The notes beneath the pieces were generated by a model. The model ran no database searches. It saw only the letters and a list, made by a program, of their open reading frames with translations, and had not been told where the DNA came from. Positions 33,508-42,818 of a stretch of 45,866 nucleotides of DNA are shown one piece after another (position 1 is the first letter of the stretch; each line of letters begins with the position of its first letter). The translations under genes and the position numbers were made by a program. This DNA comes from Bacteroides sp. SM23_62 (GTDB taxonomy: Bacteria; Bacteroidota; Bacteroidia; Bacteroidales; SM23-62). The stretch lies in contig LJUP01000008.1 of assembly GCA_001303955.1 (NCBI GenBank), forward strand, positions 1-45,866, given 5' to 3'.

Positions 33508-36351
33508 ATGAAACCTGCCAGCATGAGTATAAAACTTCTGTTCCAGAGAACATTCGATATAAGGGAAGGGGAGATGCGCCGTGCTGTTCTGATGCAACTC
33601 AATATTTTCCTTCTTATCTCTACACTGCTTATCATAAAACCAACGATAAATTCCCTGTTCCTTACCAATGTGGGCATAGAAAAACTGCCCCTTGCGTTCA
33701 TCCTTGTAGCTTTAGGAGCCGGTATCATTACATCTTTCTATTCAAGACTGCTCAGCTCCACCCCGCTGAATAAGATTATTTTCTACACGCTTTTGACATC
33801 GGTTTTTACAATTACTTTGTTTGCCATACTCCTCCGCTTGAATCATATAGAAAAATGGGTACTGTATTTATTTTATGTATGGGTGGCTGTTTTCGGTGTA
33901 TTGTCAGCCTCCCAGTTCTGGATACTTGCCAATATCGTTTTCAATGCCCGTGAGGCAAAAAGGTTGTTCGGGCTGATCGGAAGTGGAGCCATAATAGGCG
34001 GTATTTTTGGAGGATATCTTGCCTCCATACTGGCCCCTATTGTGGGCAGTGAAAACCTGCTGTTTATAGGTGTCTTCTTTCTTTTGATCTGTATCCCCGT
34101 CAATGCAGCTATATGGAAAAGCCAGGAACTAGCCGCCCTGACTTTTCCCCGGCAAAAAAAACGCATGGGTAAAATCGCCGAACATCCTATGCGGCTGATT
34201 AAAAACTCAAAACATTTAACCTACCTTGCCCTTATTACCATTCTGGTCGTTATGGTTGCACGGTTGATTGATTACCAGTTCAGTGCAATTTCATCGGCCA
34301 AGATACCCGATGAGGATGAACTGACAGCTTTTTTTGGATTTTGGTTCTCAAACTTCAACATATTATCCCTTATTATTCAACTCTTTATTACCAGAAGGGT
34401 GGTTGGTTTGTTTGGCGTTGGCTTATCCTTGTATTTTCTGCCGGCAGGCATATTTATAGGAGCCCTGGCATTATTATTTGTGCCTGGACTCTGGTCAGCC
34501 ATCTTTGTCAAATTGTGTGACGGAAGCCTGAAACAATCCATAAACAAAGCAGCCATCGAACTGCTGGCGCTACCCATTCCCGCAGAAATAAAAAACCAGG
34601 CCAAGACATTTATCGATGTCGTGGTGGATAGTTTTGCCACCGGACTGAGCGGGATCATCCTGGTAACCCTGGTCAACGGGCTCGCAATCTCAGCCAGATT
34701 TGTCAGCATACCTGTTATTTTACTGATTTTTTTATGGCTCTATTTCGCCACCCATGTAAGACGGGAGTATGTATTATTATTCAAACAAAAACTAAAGCAA
34801 AACAGAACTGACAGAAATAGTGGTATTCTGGATGTTTCAAATGATACTGTTTACGGGGGACTGAAAAGGGTACTTGAAGATGGCACGGAAAAACAAATAT
34901 TATATGTCCTCCAGCATATGCAGGACATAAAACATGAAAGGCTCTTCCCCAATATCAGGAACCTCCTGAAGCACAGTTCACCTGTCATCAGGGCGGAGGC
35001 GCTTAAAAAGCTGTATTACTATAAATCTGAAAAGCTGATCAATGAAGTAAACCTGATGGTTCATGACAATGATTATAATGTCAAAGTAGCGGCCATTGAG
35101 TACCTGATAGAGCATGCATATCTTCAAAAAATTGATATTATAGATCAATATCTGAATGATAAGGATTACAGGGTGAGCGGAGCTACCATGTTGAGCCTGG
35201 TAAACGAAATAAAGGACAATCCCGGACTTAAAACCTTATTCAGGTTCGAAGAACTGATTGATGACAGGATAGATAAACTTGAAAGGACAACTGATCCTGA
35301 AGAACTTAAATTTAGGAAAATCAACATTTTACGGATAATTGGCCAGACAAACCAGCCTGGATATTATCCCTATATAAAAGAGTTCTTGAACGATGCGGAC
35401 GCTGATATTCGGAAACAGGCAATTTTGACAGCCGGGAACACCCTTGAACTTGAATTTATTCCTGATATGCTAAAATTCCTGAAAATAAAGGAAATCAGGA
35501 ATACGACCACGCTGGCACTGGCTAATTTTGGAAGTGTCATCATTGATTATTTCAGGGATGAGATAAAAAAACCTGATCCGGATAATGAAATGATCCGCAT
35601 GATCCCTATGGTGGTTGAAAATATTGAATCCCAGAAATCCGTAAACTTTCTCTTTGAGTTGCTTGATTTCGAAGATCATACGGTCAGATCAGAGACGCTG
35701 GATGCTTTGTCCAAATTAAAACTGAAATTTCCTCAACTGATCATCAGCAATAAAATTATTATCAATATCATACTGGAGGAAGCAAGGCTTTACCTCACAA
35801 CAATCTCCGCCCTGTACATCCAGCAAACGAGGATGAACCAGCCCAGTAATAAACCTTTTGAAGACAATCATAATGAAGTTTTTGAAGCGAGGAAAAGCCT
35901 GATTGAAATACTTGAACGCAGGCTTGATGATAATCTTGATCGGATATTTAAGTTACTGGGACTGAAGTATCCTCCGGAAGAGATCGATACAATATATAAG
36001 AACATTAAAAGCGACAAACCCGATCTGAGGTTGAATGCCGTTGAATTCCTGGATAATCTGCTGGAGGTAAACCTGAAAAAGATCCTGATACCAATTATGG
36101 AAACCGTTGCCATTGATACCCTTACAAAAGAAACCCTTAAAAGCTTAAATATCAAGATCACCAATCAGTATGATTGTTTTGACCTGTTACTAAAGGGAAA
36201 GGATATAAAGCTGAAACTGGCGGTATTCTTTTTAATATCAAAATTGAAGGAGAAAAAATACAAAGACCTGGTAATGCCATACTGTGACAGTCATAACATC
36301 AAAACCAGGACCTTTGCTTTGCGTACAATGGCCGCATTGGCGGGAAACTAG
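33508..36351 (+). CDS. ATP/ADP-carrier-like membrane protein with C-terminal HEAT repeats
   Basis: A 947-residue fusion. Residues about 30-420 form a 12-helix module of the NTP/NDP exchange (Npt) type within the major facilitator superfamily, with LLIIKPTINSLFLTNVGIEK, FGVLSASQFWILANIVFNAR, RLFGLIGSGAIIGGIFGGYL and a lysine-containing SLKQSINKAAIELLALPIP near the seventh/eighth helices. Residues about 440-947 are a series of HEAT-like helical repeats, for example HSSPVIRAEALKKLYYY, VHDNDYNVKVAAIEYLIE, LNDADADIRKQAILTAGN, FEDHTVRSETLDALSKL, and KSDKPDLRLNAVEFLDNLL. A free-living host has no evident need for obligate-parasite-type ATP uptake, so transport of another solute or a scaffolding role is likely. 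The start at 33508 is chosen; 33523 is possible. Confidence 0.85.
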   Translation: MKPASMSIKLLFQRTFDIREGEMRRAVLMQLNIFLLISTLLIIKPTINSLFLTNVGIEKLPLAFILVALGAGIITSFYSRLLSSTPLNKIIFYTLLTSVFTITLFAILLRLNHIEKWVLYLFYVWVAVFGVLSASQFWILANIVFNAREAKRLFGLIGSGAIIGGIFGGYLASILAPIVGSENLLFIGVFFLLICIPVNAAIWKSQELAALTFPRQKKRMGKIAEHPMRLIKNSKHLTYLALITILVVMVARLIDYQFSAISSAKIPDEDELTAFFGFWFSNFNILSLIIQLFITRRVVGLFGVGLSLYFLPAGIFIGALALLFVPGLWSAIFVKLCDGSLKQSINKAAIELLALPIPAEIKNQAKTFIDVVVDSFATGLSGIILVTLVNGLAISARFVSIPVILLIFLWLYFATHVRREYVLLFKQKLKQNRTDRNSGILDVSNDTVYGGLKRVLEDGTEKQILYVLQHMQDIKHERLFPNIRNLLKHSSPVIRAEALKKLYYYKSEKLINEVNLMVHDNDYNVKVAAIEYLIEHAYLQKIDIIDQYLNDKDYRVSGATMLSLVNEIKDNPGLKTLFRFEELIDDRIDKLERTTDPEELKFRKINILRIIGQTNQPGYYPYIKEFLNDADADIRKQAILTAGNTLELEFIPDMLKFLKIKEIRNTTTLALANFGSVIIDYFRDEIKKPDPDNEMIRMIPMVVENIESQKSVNFLFELLDFEDHTVRSETLDALSKLKLKFPQLIISNKIIINIILEEARLYLTTISALYIQQTRMNQPSNKPFEDNHNEVFEARKSLIEILERRLDDNLDRIFKLLGLKYPPEEIDTIYKNIKSDKPDLRLNAVEFLDNLLEVNLKKILIPIMETVAIDTLTKETLKSLNIKITNQYDCFDLLLKGKDIKLKLAVFFLISKLKEKKYKDLVMPYCDSHNIKTRTFALRTMAALAGN

Positions 36352-36446
36352 ACTTTCCGGTCCAGCCACAACTTTCACACCTGTATCATAGCACGGGCCT
36401 GTCTATCCAAAGCGGCAGGATCAGGATCACCGGAGATTACCAGATC

Positions 36447-37724
36447 CTATGGTACCTTTCTGATGGCCCTTTCAATTTTCAACGCCAGCGCATTATGGTC
36501 TGCAGCGGAATTCTTCTTCAGCACATTCGACATCAAAGCCACCATATAATTCGTTCCATCCGGGTGTTCGACAATGATCACAGAATTCATGTAATTGTTG
36601 ACGTTCCCCATATATTTCTGGCAGTTATATCCCTCTTCCTCCTTGCACTGATATAGGCTTCCTGACTTAAAATATACAGCAGCACTGGCCAGTGACCCGG
36701 AAGAGGCGTACCTGATACGTGTGGCCGTCATATAAAGGAGTCTCTTGATCTCCAGGCTGGATTCCACATCCACAATTTTACCGCTTTCCAATGCAATCAG
36801 ATATTTCATTAATCCATAGGGACTGGCAGAGCTGCCCCCGGATCCGGGTATTATCTTTTTGGCCTCACTGGTAAACATGCTCCCAAGCCTCCATTCATTC
36901 TCCGTAATACCTGCATCCGTCAGTGGCTGATTGACGACCTGGACCGCTGATTCCATCAGCTGACTTCGGGGCGTGGTCTTGAAATATTCACTGGCCCTTT
37001 CTTCGGTTAAAGAAATATATGCTTCCCCAAACTCATGCATCAGGATGATCTCCCTCCAGACGACGCTTGCCGCACCGTTGTTACTGGCAGACAGCATATG
37101 GTCGGCCCACTCGTAAAGGGAGAATACATCGTTTTCATTGATTGTCCTTCTGCTGTATTTTTTAGTTTCAGGATCAAAGAAGGGTACTGTATGTTCATCA
37201 TACAAAGCCCATTTTCCGCCCCTTACGAATTTCGTTCTAAGCAATGCCTGTCTTTTTTCAAAAGAATCCGGATATATTTTTTTCAATTCGTTGAAAAGGC
37301 CTGCAATAACCACGAGTTTACCCACGCTCCCCGGTTGAAAATGTTTCTTTTCCTGCCTGCATGCATAGCGTACAGCCCGGCCGGGTGTGATATCCAAAAC
37401 CGTGATTGAATAACTTTCATGCATATTGGGGAACATGGCATTTATTGATTGCTGCAGTTTCGGGTTTACATTAGAAAGATTGGACAGGCTGTCCCCCCTC
37501 GCACCCAGCAGATTCAACCTGATATCTTGGATGGACAATCTTCCACCAAGGGCAGGCAGGGTGCCTTGTAGATCACCATTCTGGACCATTTGTAAATAGC
37601 GCAACCTCCTGATCCCTGAGATGTCATATCCGTCAATCGGATAGGTTATGGATTTTTTAGGCATCATGCCCATAGTGAGCAGGAGCAGCAGAATGATTAT
37701 TTTTTTGTTAAAGATTCTCCTCAT
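36447..37724 (-). CDS. Secreted serine hydrolase (beta-lactamase/DD-peptidase fold)
   Basis: A 425-residue exported protein (MRRIFNKKIIILLLLLTMGM, signal or anchor). The catalytic motifs are PGSVGKLV (S133-x-x-K136), SASNNGAAS (S-x-N) and YFKSGSLYQC (KSG). The spacing of the second motif is long, and the enzyme is larger than the serine hydrolase at 32534, so they are not close paralogues. It could cleave peptidoglycan peptides or an ester. It is the last gene of a minus-strand operon that starts with a UspA gene and includes the secreted dikinase, 51 nt upstream of it, so it may work on or with that protein. Confidence 0.86.
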   Translation of the reverse strand: MRRIFNKKIIILLLLLTMGMMPKKSITYPIDGYDISGIRRLRYLQMVQNGDLQGTLPALGGRLSIQDIRLNLLGARGDSLSNLSNVNPKLQQSINAMFPNMHESYSITVLDITPGRAVRYACRQEKKHFQPGSVGKLVVIAGLFNELKKIYPDSFEKRQALLRTKFVRGGKWALYDEHTVPFFDPETKKYSRRTINENDVFSLYEWADHMLSASNNGAASVVWREIILMHEFGEAYISLTEERASEYFKTTPRSQLMESAVQVVNQPLTDAGITENEWRLGSMFTSEAKKIIPGSGGSSASPYGLMKYLIALESGKIVDVESSLEIKRLLYMTATRIRYASSGSLASAAVYFKSGSLYQCKEEEGYNCQKYMGNVNNYMNSVIIVEHPDGTNYMVALMSNVLKKNSAADHNALALKIERAIRKVP

Positions 37725-37775
37725 TTTCTGATCATTTATTGTTGAGCATTCCTCCTTGCGAAAAACTGTACATGA

Positions 37776-40706
37776 TCACCGGTCAGCATCCTTATCAATA
37801 TCCTGGGGTGCTATGATGTTAATCCATTTGTTACCGCGTATATCCGGATTAAGTGAGTTAAGGTAGTCCGATGCGGCCGCATTTTTATTCTCAACAAACG
37901 GACGTACCTGGAAAAGCCACAACTGATCATCCCTGAAACCCAGTTCCACATCAAAAGGACCATTTGTGTCAATGCCTGGAGCTGAAGGCAGTTGCCGCTT
38001 AATCCGTTCCGCGATATTTCTGAGTGAATTAATGTTATTATCATTCAGAATGGGGTGCTCGAAAGTCGTAAAATATTTTTTGGTGCCCCCGGCTGATGGC
38101 AATCTGTAATAGGCAGGCTCCCGGGCCGGTACTCTCAAAATATTTCTACCGTCTGCTTTCAGCAAATAGGATTCAGCCGCCTGCCCTTCAACAGCTCCTC
38201 CTGCTCCCCGGTTGAAGGCGACGGAAAGATCACCTTCTTCCTGACTGCTTATCCCCTTGGTCACCATCACACCTGAATAGTCCACATCCACCGAAGGGAT
38301 GATAAGTATGGATGGAAACACATTCTCCGGGTTCAAAAGATATTGTTGCCTCCATTTATAACTTCTTTCGGTATAAGGTGATGCCCATACATCCTTGATC
38401 CCCTGGATGATGGTTTCATAAGCCACTACATTAAACAGCGTCAGGTTGAGTCCCGCTCCGGTAAAATCCTTCAGATCCTCCATATTTGTGTCGCTTCTCA
38501 GAAATACCGGTATATCACCAATCTTTTTGCCGAATGCTGCCAAGAAACTTGCCTCGAGATCTTCAAGGAAACCATCCATCAATGTGATCTGACCAATTGC
38601 TTTCCTGAAATTTCCGAGTTCTTCCAGTATAAATAATTCGGTTTCACGGTCACTTTTTCCACTTTCGCGCATCTGTCCTGACTGACTGAATATGTTATTA
38701 AGGTATTCCCAGTAAGAAACGGTCTGTCCCGGCATCATCTGATCAAGATGCTCGCGGAATATACCGAAGGGGATGACGATGCCCTCAACAACATGTTCAG
38801 GGAACATTCGTTTCAGCTGTCCGAGATTGGCTGCCTTCGGACCACAAACAGTTCCAGAGGACCTTGCGTTAACCTTCCCGAGATTTATGATCCTTCTTTG
38901 CGAAAGGTCAATTTTCTCTACGGGGACTTTCACCTTTTCTTCCCTTCTCTGACGTGTTTCAAACAGTTTTTTCTCCTCAGGAGTCATCTGGTTTTCAGGT
39001 TTTAATACAACGATACCGCTGGTCGAAACTGCATAAAATACAGGCTCCCCGTTATGCATCTTCAATGCTTCATAGATCTGGGGCGAAATGACGGCATTCG
39101 GTATACCCAGATTGCGGGCAAGAAGCTGAATATGCGAAACCGGATTCCCTTCAGTCACCGTTGCAATACCAGCTACCGGTTGCAGATCGTAGGGCGGCCT
39201 GTCGAAAATATATATTTTGTCCCTTTCCACTGTCACATTACCTGTCTGCCCGGCTACTAAAACCAGTTCACCTTTAGCGTAACCCGGGTTCAACCCCCTT
39301 GCGGTACTTTGCCCCCTGACACCCATCACTTTATTTGATGCCGGCATGTGGGCTGACAGAAAATCTCCAAGCTTGCTGACGGAAATTCCGACATGCAATA
39401 ACAGGGAAGAACGTACCTTCTCATCCAGGAAACCACCGGCTGATTCCTCAAATCCACTGTAAAGCTCAATCACATCCCTGTAATTTGCCCTGAACATGCC
39501 AATCCCCCAATCAGTCAGGCTGCGCCCGGATGCAAAGAATTGCATCAACTCATTCAGGGATGCCTCCGGGCCCTCGGATATTTCAAGTGTGGCGGAAATG
39601 CTTTCCCATTCCCAGGTTTCCAGGTAACCACATCCGGTCGCTGCCAGTCCAAGATCATGTATATTCTCAAGAAAAGCCTTGATATCATTCATTTCCAGGC
39701 CGGATTGTGCCCGCATCAATACTTCTTCAAGCACAATGGATATATCCAATACAGCCAGCCTTGCCTCGGGGGATCGGACAGATAAAATCCCCTCCCTGAG
39801 CTCAAATATCATCCGCGAGAGTGCGTTGATTCTATTCCCAGTCGAAGGATCCCTTCCGTATTCTGAAATAAATCCTGCTACGGATTTCTTGATTTCCGAA
39901 CCCTCCGGTAAATGATTGAGGTATTTAGTCAATGAACTCAGATCAACCGGTTTATATAGCTTTTTCATATCCCCGATTAGCTCATCCAGCTTAATGGTGA
40001 GATCTTCATCCAGTTTATCTTCGTTATTTTCCCTAAACAGCTCAACCTTTTCCAGATCAGTGATGTCAGGCTGCCCGTGTATTTTCACCCTGAGGTACAA
40101 GAAGGCAGGGTATTGATCGGATATTACCTTTGAAACAGTGCGGATATGCTGGGTAAGATTATGATCACCCGCATGGGGCAGGTCTCTGAGGGACTGGCGG
40201 ATCAGAAAGAATTGCTTTTCAATGCGCTGATCATCGGCAAGCAACCAGTTGTAAAAATCGATTCCCCATGCCTCTTCGTCTTCTGCCTGAAATGCCCCCC
40301 TGTAATATTGTGCTTTTTTTAAGATCCAGCCATCATCGACAGCTCTCAGGTATTTTTCGAGTTGATATTGTTTCAGCCGTGAATGATGGTTCTCACCATC
40401 CCAGAAATCGGGAAGCGGGGTAGTGGAAAGGATTTGTCCCAAATAGACATGATTACTCAACGAGAGGTTGTGAACTTCATCCTTATACCTTGCCCTTTGT
40501 ACACCGCCCGGTTCAGGGCATCTTTCTTCCGGGGGGATGATGCTGCCGTCTTTACAAAACCATCGGATTTCTTTATATGGTCCCCTGGGATCGGTCTTAT
40601 ACAGTTCAACCCTGCGTTTTATTTCCTCATTGGAAACAGCCTGCGGGAAAAGTGCCAGTTCCAGTATGCACAGTAAACCAATATTTACAAGTAATACCTT
40701 GAACAT
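37776..40706 (-). CDS. Exported PEP synthase/glucan-water-dikinase-like protein
   Basis: A 976-residue protein with an apparent signal peptide (MFKVLLVNIGLLCILELALF). Residues about 30-460 are largely helical and unassigned. Residues about 470-600 form a phosphohistidine (PEP-utilisers) domain, with TVTEGNPVSHIQLLARNLGI and the likely phospho-His H525. Residues about 625-950 are the PPDK-type ATP-grasp domain: VCGPKAANLGQLKR, VFLRSDTNMEDLKDFTGAGL, AFNRGAGGAVEGQAAESYLL, VELGFRDDQLWLFQVRPF. The order His domain then ATP domain is that of glucan water dikinase; PEP synthase has the reverse, plus a C-terminal PEP-binding barrel that is absent here. An ATP-dependent dikinase outside the cytoplasm is unexpected, so the topology or the phosphate donor must differ. 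It lies 32 nt after the UspA gene. Confidence 0.87.
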   Translation of the reverse strand: MFKVLLVNIGLLCILELALFPQAVSNEEIKRRVELYKTDPRGPYKEIRWFCKDGSIIPPEERCPEPGGVQRARYKDEVHNLSLSNHVYLGQILSTTPLPDFWDGENHHSRLKQYQLEKYLRAVDDGWILKKAQYYRGAFQAEDEEAWGIDFYNWLLADDQRIEKQFFLIRQSLRDLPHAGDHNLTQHIRTVSKVISDQYPAFLYLRVKIHGQPDITDLEKVELFRENNEDKLDEDLTIKLDELIGDMKKLYKPVDLSSLTKYLNHLPEGSEIKKSVAGFISEYGRDPSTGNRINALSRMIFELREGILSVRSPEARLAVLDISIVLEEVLMRAQSGLEMNDIKAFLENIHDLGLAATGCGYLETWEWESISATLEISEGPEASLNELMQFFASGRSLTDWGIGMFRANYRDVIELYSGFEESAGGFLDEKVRSSLLLHVGISVSKLGDFLSAHMPASNKVMGVRGQSTARGLNPGYAKGELVLVAGQTGNVTVERDKIYIFDRPPYDLQPVAGIATVTEGNPVSHIQLLARNLGIPNAVISPQIYEALKMHNGEPVFYAVSTSGIVVLKPENQMTPEEKKLFETRQRREEKVKVPVEKIDLSQRRIINLGKVNARSSGTVCGPKAANLGQLKRMFPEHVVEGIVIPFGIFREHLDQMMPGQTVSYWEYLNNIFSQSGQMRESGKSDRETELFILEELGNFRKAIGQITLMDGFLEDLEASFLAAFGKKIGDIPVFLRSDTNMEDLKDFTGAGLNLTLFNVVAYETIIQGIKDVWASPYTERSYKWRQQYLLNPENVFPSILIIPSVDVDYSGVMVTKGISSQEEGDLSVAFNRGAGGAVEGQAAESYLLKADGRNILRVPAREPAYYRLPSAGGTKKYFTTFEHPILNDNNINSLRNIAERIKRQLPSAPGIDTNGPFDVELGFRDDQLWLFQVRPFVENKNAAASDYLNSLNPDIRGNKWINIIAPQDIDKDADR

Positions 40707-40738
40707 GATTTATATTTTAGGATGCCTTATGGCTTCTG

Positions 40739-41860
40739 CTACCCGGGAATTATATTATCCTTAAAGAGCCTGTTTATGATCTCAACGGCCATTCGCTTGT
40801 ATAAAGCCTCTTTATCTTTCATACCCTTTCTGCCGTATATTTCAGATAATCCAAACAGGGAAGCTATATGCATATCATTAAGAGACAGGCAAATGAGGTA
40901 TTCACCTATCGCCTCATCGAGTAATCCTGATTTTTGCTTATGCCTGGCAATATTATAGTGATGTTCAATGGTATTGATCTTTGTTTCCAACCGGAGATCA
41001 ATCATATCTTCAGATTTGGTCGTAATAAAAGAACAAGGGACCTGCCTGATAACCTTTTCTGTCACACTTCCTGTCATGAACCTGCCCAGGGCTGTCCGAC
41101 CAGTACTTCCCATGATCAGAAGGTCATGTTTCTTCTCCTTGATCTCCCTTAAAATCTCCTGTTCCGGGACCCCTGTTCTCACTGCCAGGGCCGGGGCGCT
41201 GCCGGGAAAAGTAAAATCGTTTAAAAATGCCTTGAAATGATCATTATACTCACTGTACGACTCTTTATTTTCTTTGGTAAACTCACCTGCTAACAACGGG
41301 AACCTGGTTTTTAACGGAGTGTAAACGCTGAGCAGGGTTAACTTAGCATCGAATTTGTGGGAAATATGGATTGCGTTCAGTAAAGCCCTTTTTGATGCTT
41401 CCGAGAAATCGACAGGACATAAAATCTTCTTAATCATTCCTTTCTGTCCTTCTTTAACGGCCCATACCGGTTTGTCACAATGCCTGATGACTTTTTCAAT
41501 ATTCAGGTTCAAACTACTGCCCTCCTGTTCGGTGCCAATTCTTATCCCGAACAGGATGACATTCACATCGTATTTCAGGGCGGCTATGGCAATTCTGTCA
41601 AAATGATTCCCGAAATCAATTACCGGATCTACAGTATTGATTCCTTCCTTTTTTATCCTTGACTGCACCTTTTTGATATGTTCTTCTGCAATTTTATGCG
41701 CAATATCCCTGATTGACATAAATTCTGCTTCTTTTCCAATGATATGGATGGGTATTATCTCTGATTGGTACAATTTTGCGAGCTGAATAGTAAAATCGAG
41801 GGTTTCTCTGGTATAATATTCAGGATTGACTGGCAGAAGTATTTTTTTCAATAATTTCAT
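40739..41860 (-). CDS. Tandem universal stress protein with C-terminal helical repeat
   Basis: A 373-residue cytoplasmic protein. Two UspA domains occur: residues about 1-138 (ILLPVNPEYYTRETLDFTIQLA, HFDRIAIAALKYDVNVILFG) and about 142-285 (KKILCPVDFSEASKRALLNAI, ending in the ATP-binding-type loop GSTGRTALGRFMTGSVTEKVI). The G-2x-G-9x-S/T pattern is present in the second domain but not clear in the first. Residues about 300-373 form a short TPR-like hairpin (HYNIARHKQKSGLLDEAIGEY). It heads the minus-strand operon with the dikinase and serine hydrolase genes. UspA proteins bind ATP or act in stress responses, so it may regulate or sense; this is inference. Confidence 0.92.
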   Translation of the reverse strand: MKLLKKILLPVNPEYYTRETLDFTIQLAKLYQSEIIPIHIIGKEAEFMSIRDIAHKIAEEHIKKVQSRIKKEGINTVDPVIDFGNHFDRIAIAALKYDVNVILFGIRIGTEQEGSSLNLNIEKVIRHCDKPVWAVKEGQKGMIKKILCPVDFSEASKRALLNAIHISHKFDAKLTLLSVYTPLKTRFPLLAGEFTKENKESYSEYNDHFKAFLNDFTFPGSAPALAVRTGVPEQEILREIKEKKHDLLIMGSTGRTALGRFMTGSVTEKVIRQVPCSFITTKSEDMIDLRLETKINTIEHHYNIARHKQKSGLLDEAIGEYLICLSLNDMHIASLFGLSEIYGRKGMKDKEALYKRMAVEIINRLFKDNIIPG

Positions 41861-42003
41861 GTTGCACTATATTTCATAACAAATTCAAGACCTGGAAATT
41901 TTTACAGCCGCCCGGATTTTAACACGACTGGCTTTGTATCAAGTTACTTATTTTTTTAGACTCAGACCAAAAGGATTCGTCACTTCCCTGTCTGTACCAT
42001 TTA

Positions 42004-42396
42004 ATATTCAGGTATAAAAGCATTCAACAGGCCGGCAGTCCCCTGAAAGAATACAAAGCCCGGGCAGTCATAGCCCATCCTATCGATCAGGTATTCTATT
42101 TTCTTACGAACCCGGAACGTCATCCGGAATGGGTTTTCAGGTGTACGGGACTTACCATCATTGAAAACCTTGATGACAGCAGGGTAAGATACCATACTAC
42201 CTGCGAAATACCCTGGCCCATGAAGGACAGGGACCTGACCGCTGAAAAGGTCATAACACATCATGCCGGTGGTAACAGGATTGAAAGCCTGGCGCAGAAT
42301 ATACCTCTTGACTTTCCCCTGGAAGATGGTGTAATACGCATGCCCGGTTACAGGCAATGGATCACCAGCAAAAGAAAAGGCCTTGCAAGTCATTGA
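42004..42396 (+). pseudogene. START-domain protein remnant (both ends missing or frameshifted)
   Basis: The plus-strand translation reads YKSIQQAGSPLKEYKARAVI, then HPIDQVFYFLTNPERHPEWV, RCTGLTIIENLDDSRVRYHT and EIPWPMKDRDLTAEKVI, which is the START/polyketide-cyclase-like lipid-binding fold as found in small Bacteroidetes secreted proteins (their usual phrases are KVYTR...LKEFKA and PWPxxDRD). The frame stays open upstream to 41923 but has no start codon and no signal peptide. The expected IQV residues before YKS are in another frame, suggesting a frameshift near 42012. The last roughly 45 residues of the domain are missing, since the frame stops after PGYRQWITSKRKG. Expression is unlikely. 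Confidence 0.65.
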
Positions 42397-42462
42397 CAAA
42401 CAAGACCTTGTGATAAAAATACATGATACAAACTAATCCAGTACCCCGATATGGGTTGAACA

Positions 42463-42807
42463 TCAGTCGTCCTTCGACTCCCCCTCTTGTTTTTGTTCCT
42501 CGGTCACCTTTCCATTCATCTTCTCCTCAAATTTCTTACGCCAGGAAGTCCTTGAATGGCCATGGTTCCAGGGGTGATCCTTGCTGCGCCAGGGCCGGCT
42601 GTCCCTGTGACCATGTCCGACGCCTGTCAGCAGGATCTTCGAGAGCAACAAAATTCCAAGTGTCTGCCAGTAGGTTAATATGGGACCGCTGAACAGCTCC
42701 GGTACCAGCCAGTTCCATAACAGCATCACCACATAGGTAAACAATGCCAGGAAGGCAACCCCCATGATGATAAACTTGCCAAAATAAAATACTCCTCGTG
42801 CTTTCAT
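42463..42807 (-). CDS. Small membrane protein downstream of an ECF sigma factor
   Basis: A 114-residue protein with two hydrophobic helices (about 10-35, and about 43-62) joined by LWNWLVPELFSGPILTYWQTLG, then a His/Arg/Trp-rich and highly charged cytoplasmic tail. Similar small proteins often lie directly after ECF sigma factor genes in Bacteroidetes. The gene begins 11 nt after the sigma factor stop, so the two are probably co-transcribed. A role as anti-sigma or sensor partner is inferred from position only; it lacks the zinc-binding motif of ZAS anti-sigma factors. Confidence 0.78.
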   Translation of the reverse strand: MKARGVFYFGKFIIMGVAFLALFTYVVMLLWNWLVPELFSGPILTYWQTLGILLLSKILLTGVGHGHRDSRPWRSKDHPWNHGHSRTSWRKKFEEKMNGKVTEEQKQEGESKDD

Positions 42808-42818
42808 GACTTATGATT

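Noticed and set aside
42001-42399. A 132-codon open frame on the minus strand beside the UspA operon
   Set aside because: The plus-strand translation over the same bases is a recognisable START domain, while the minus frame has no family features, so it is a shadow.
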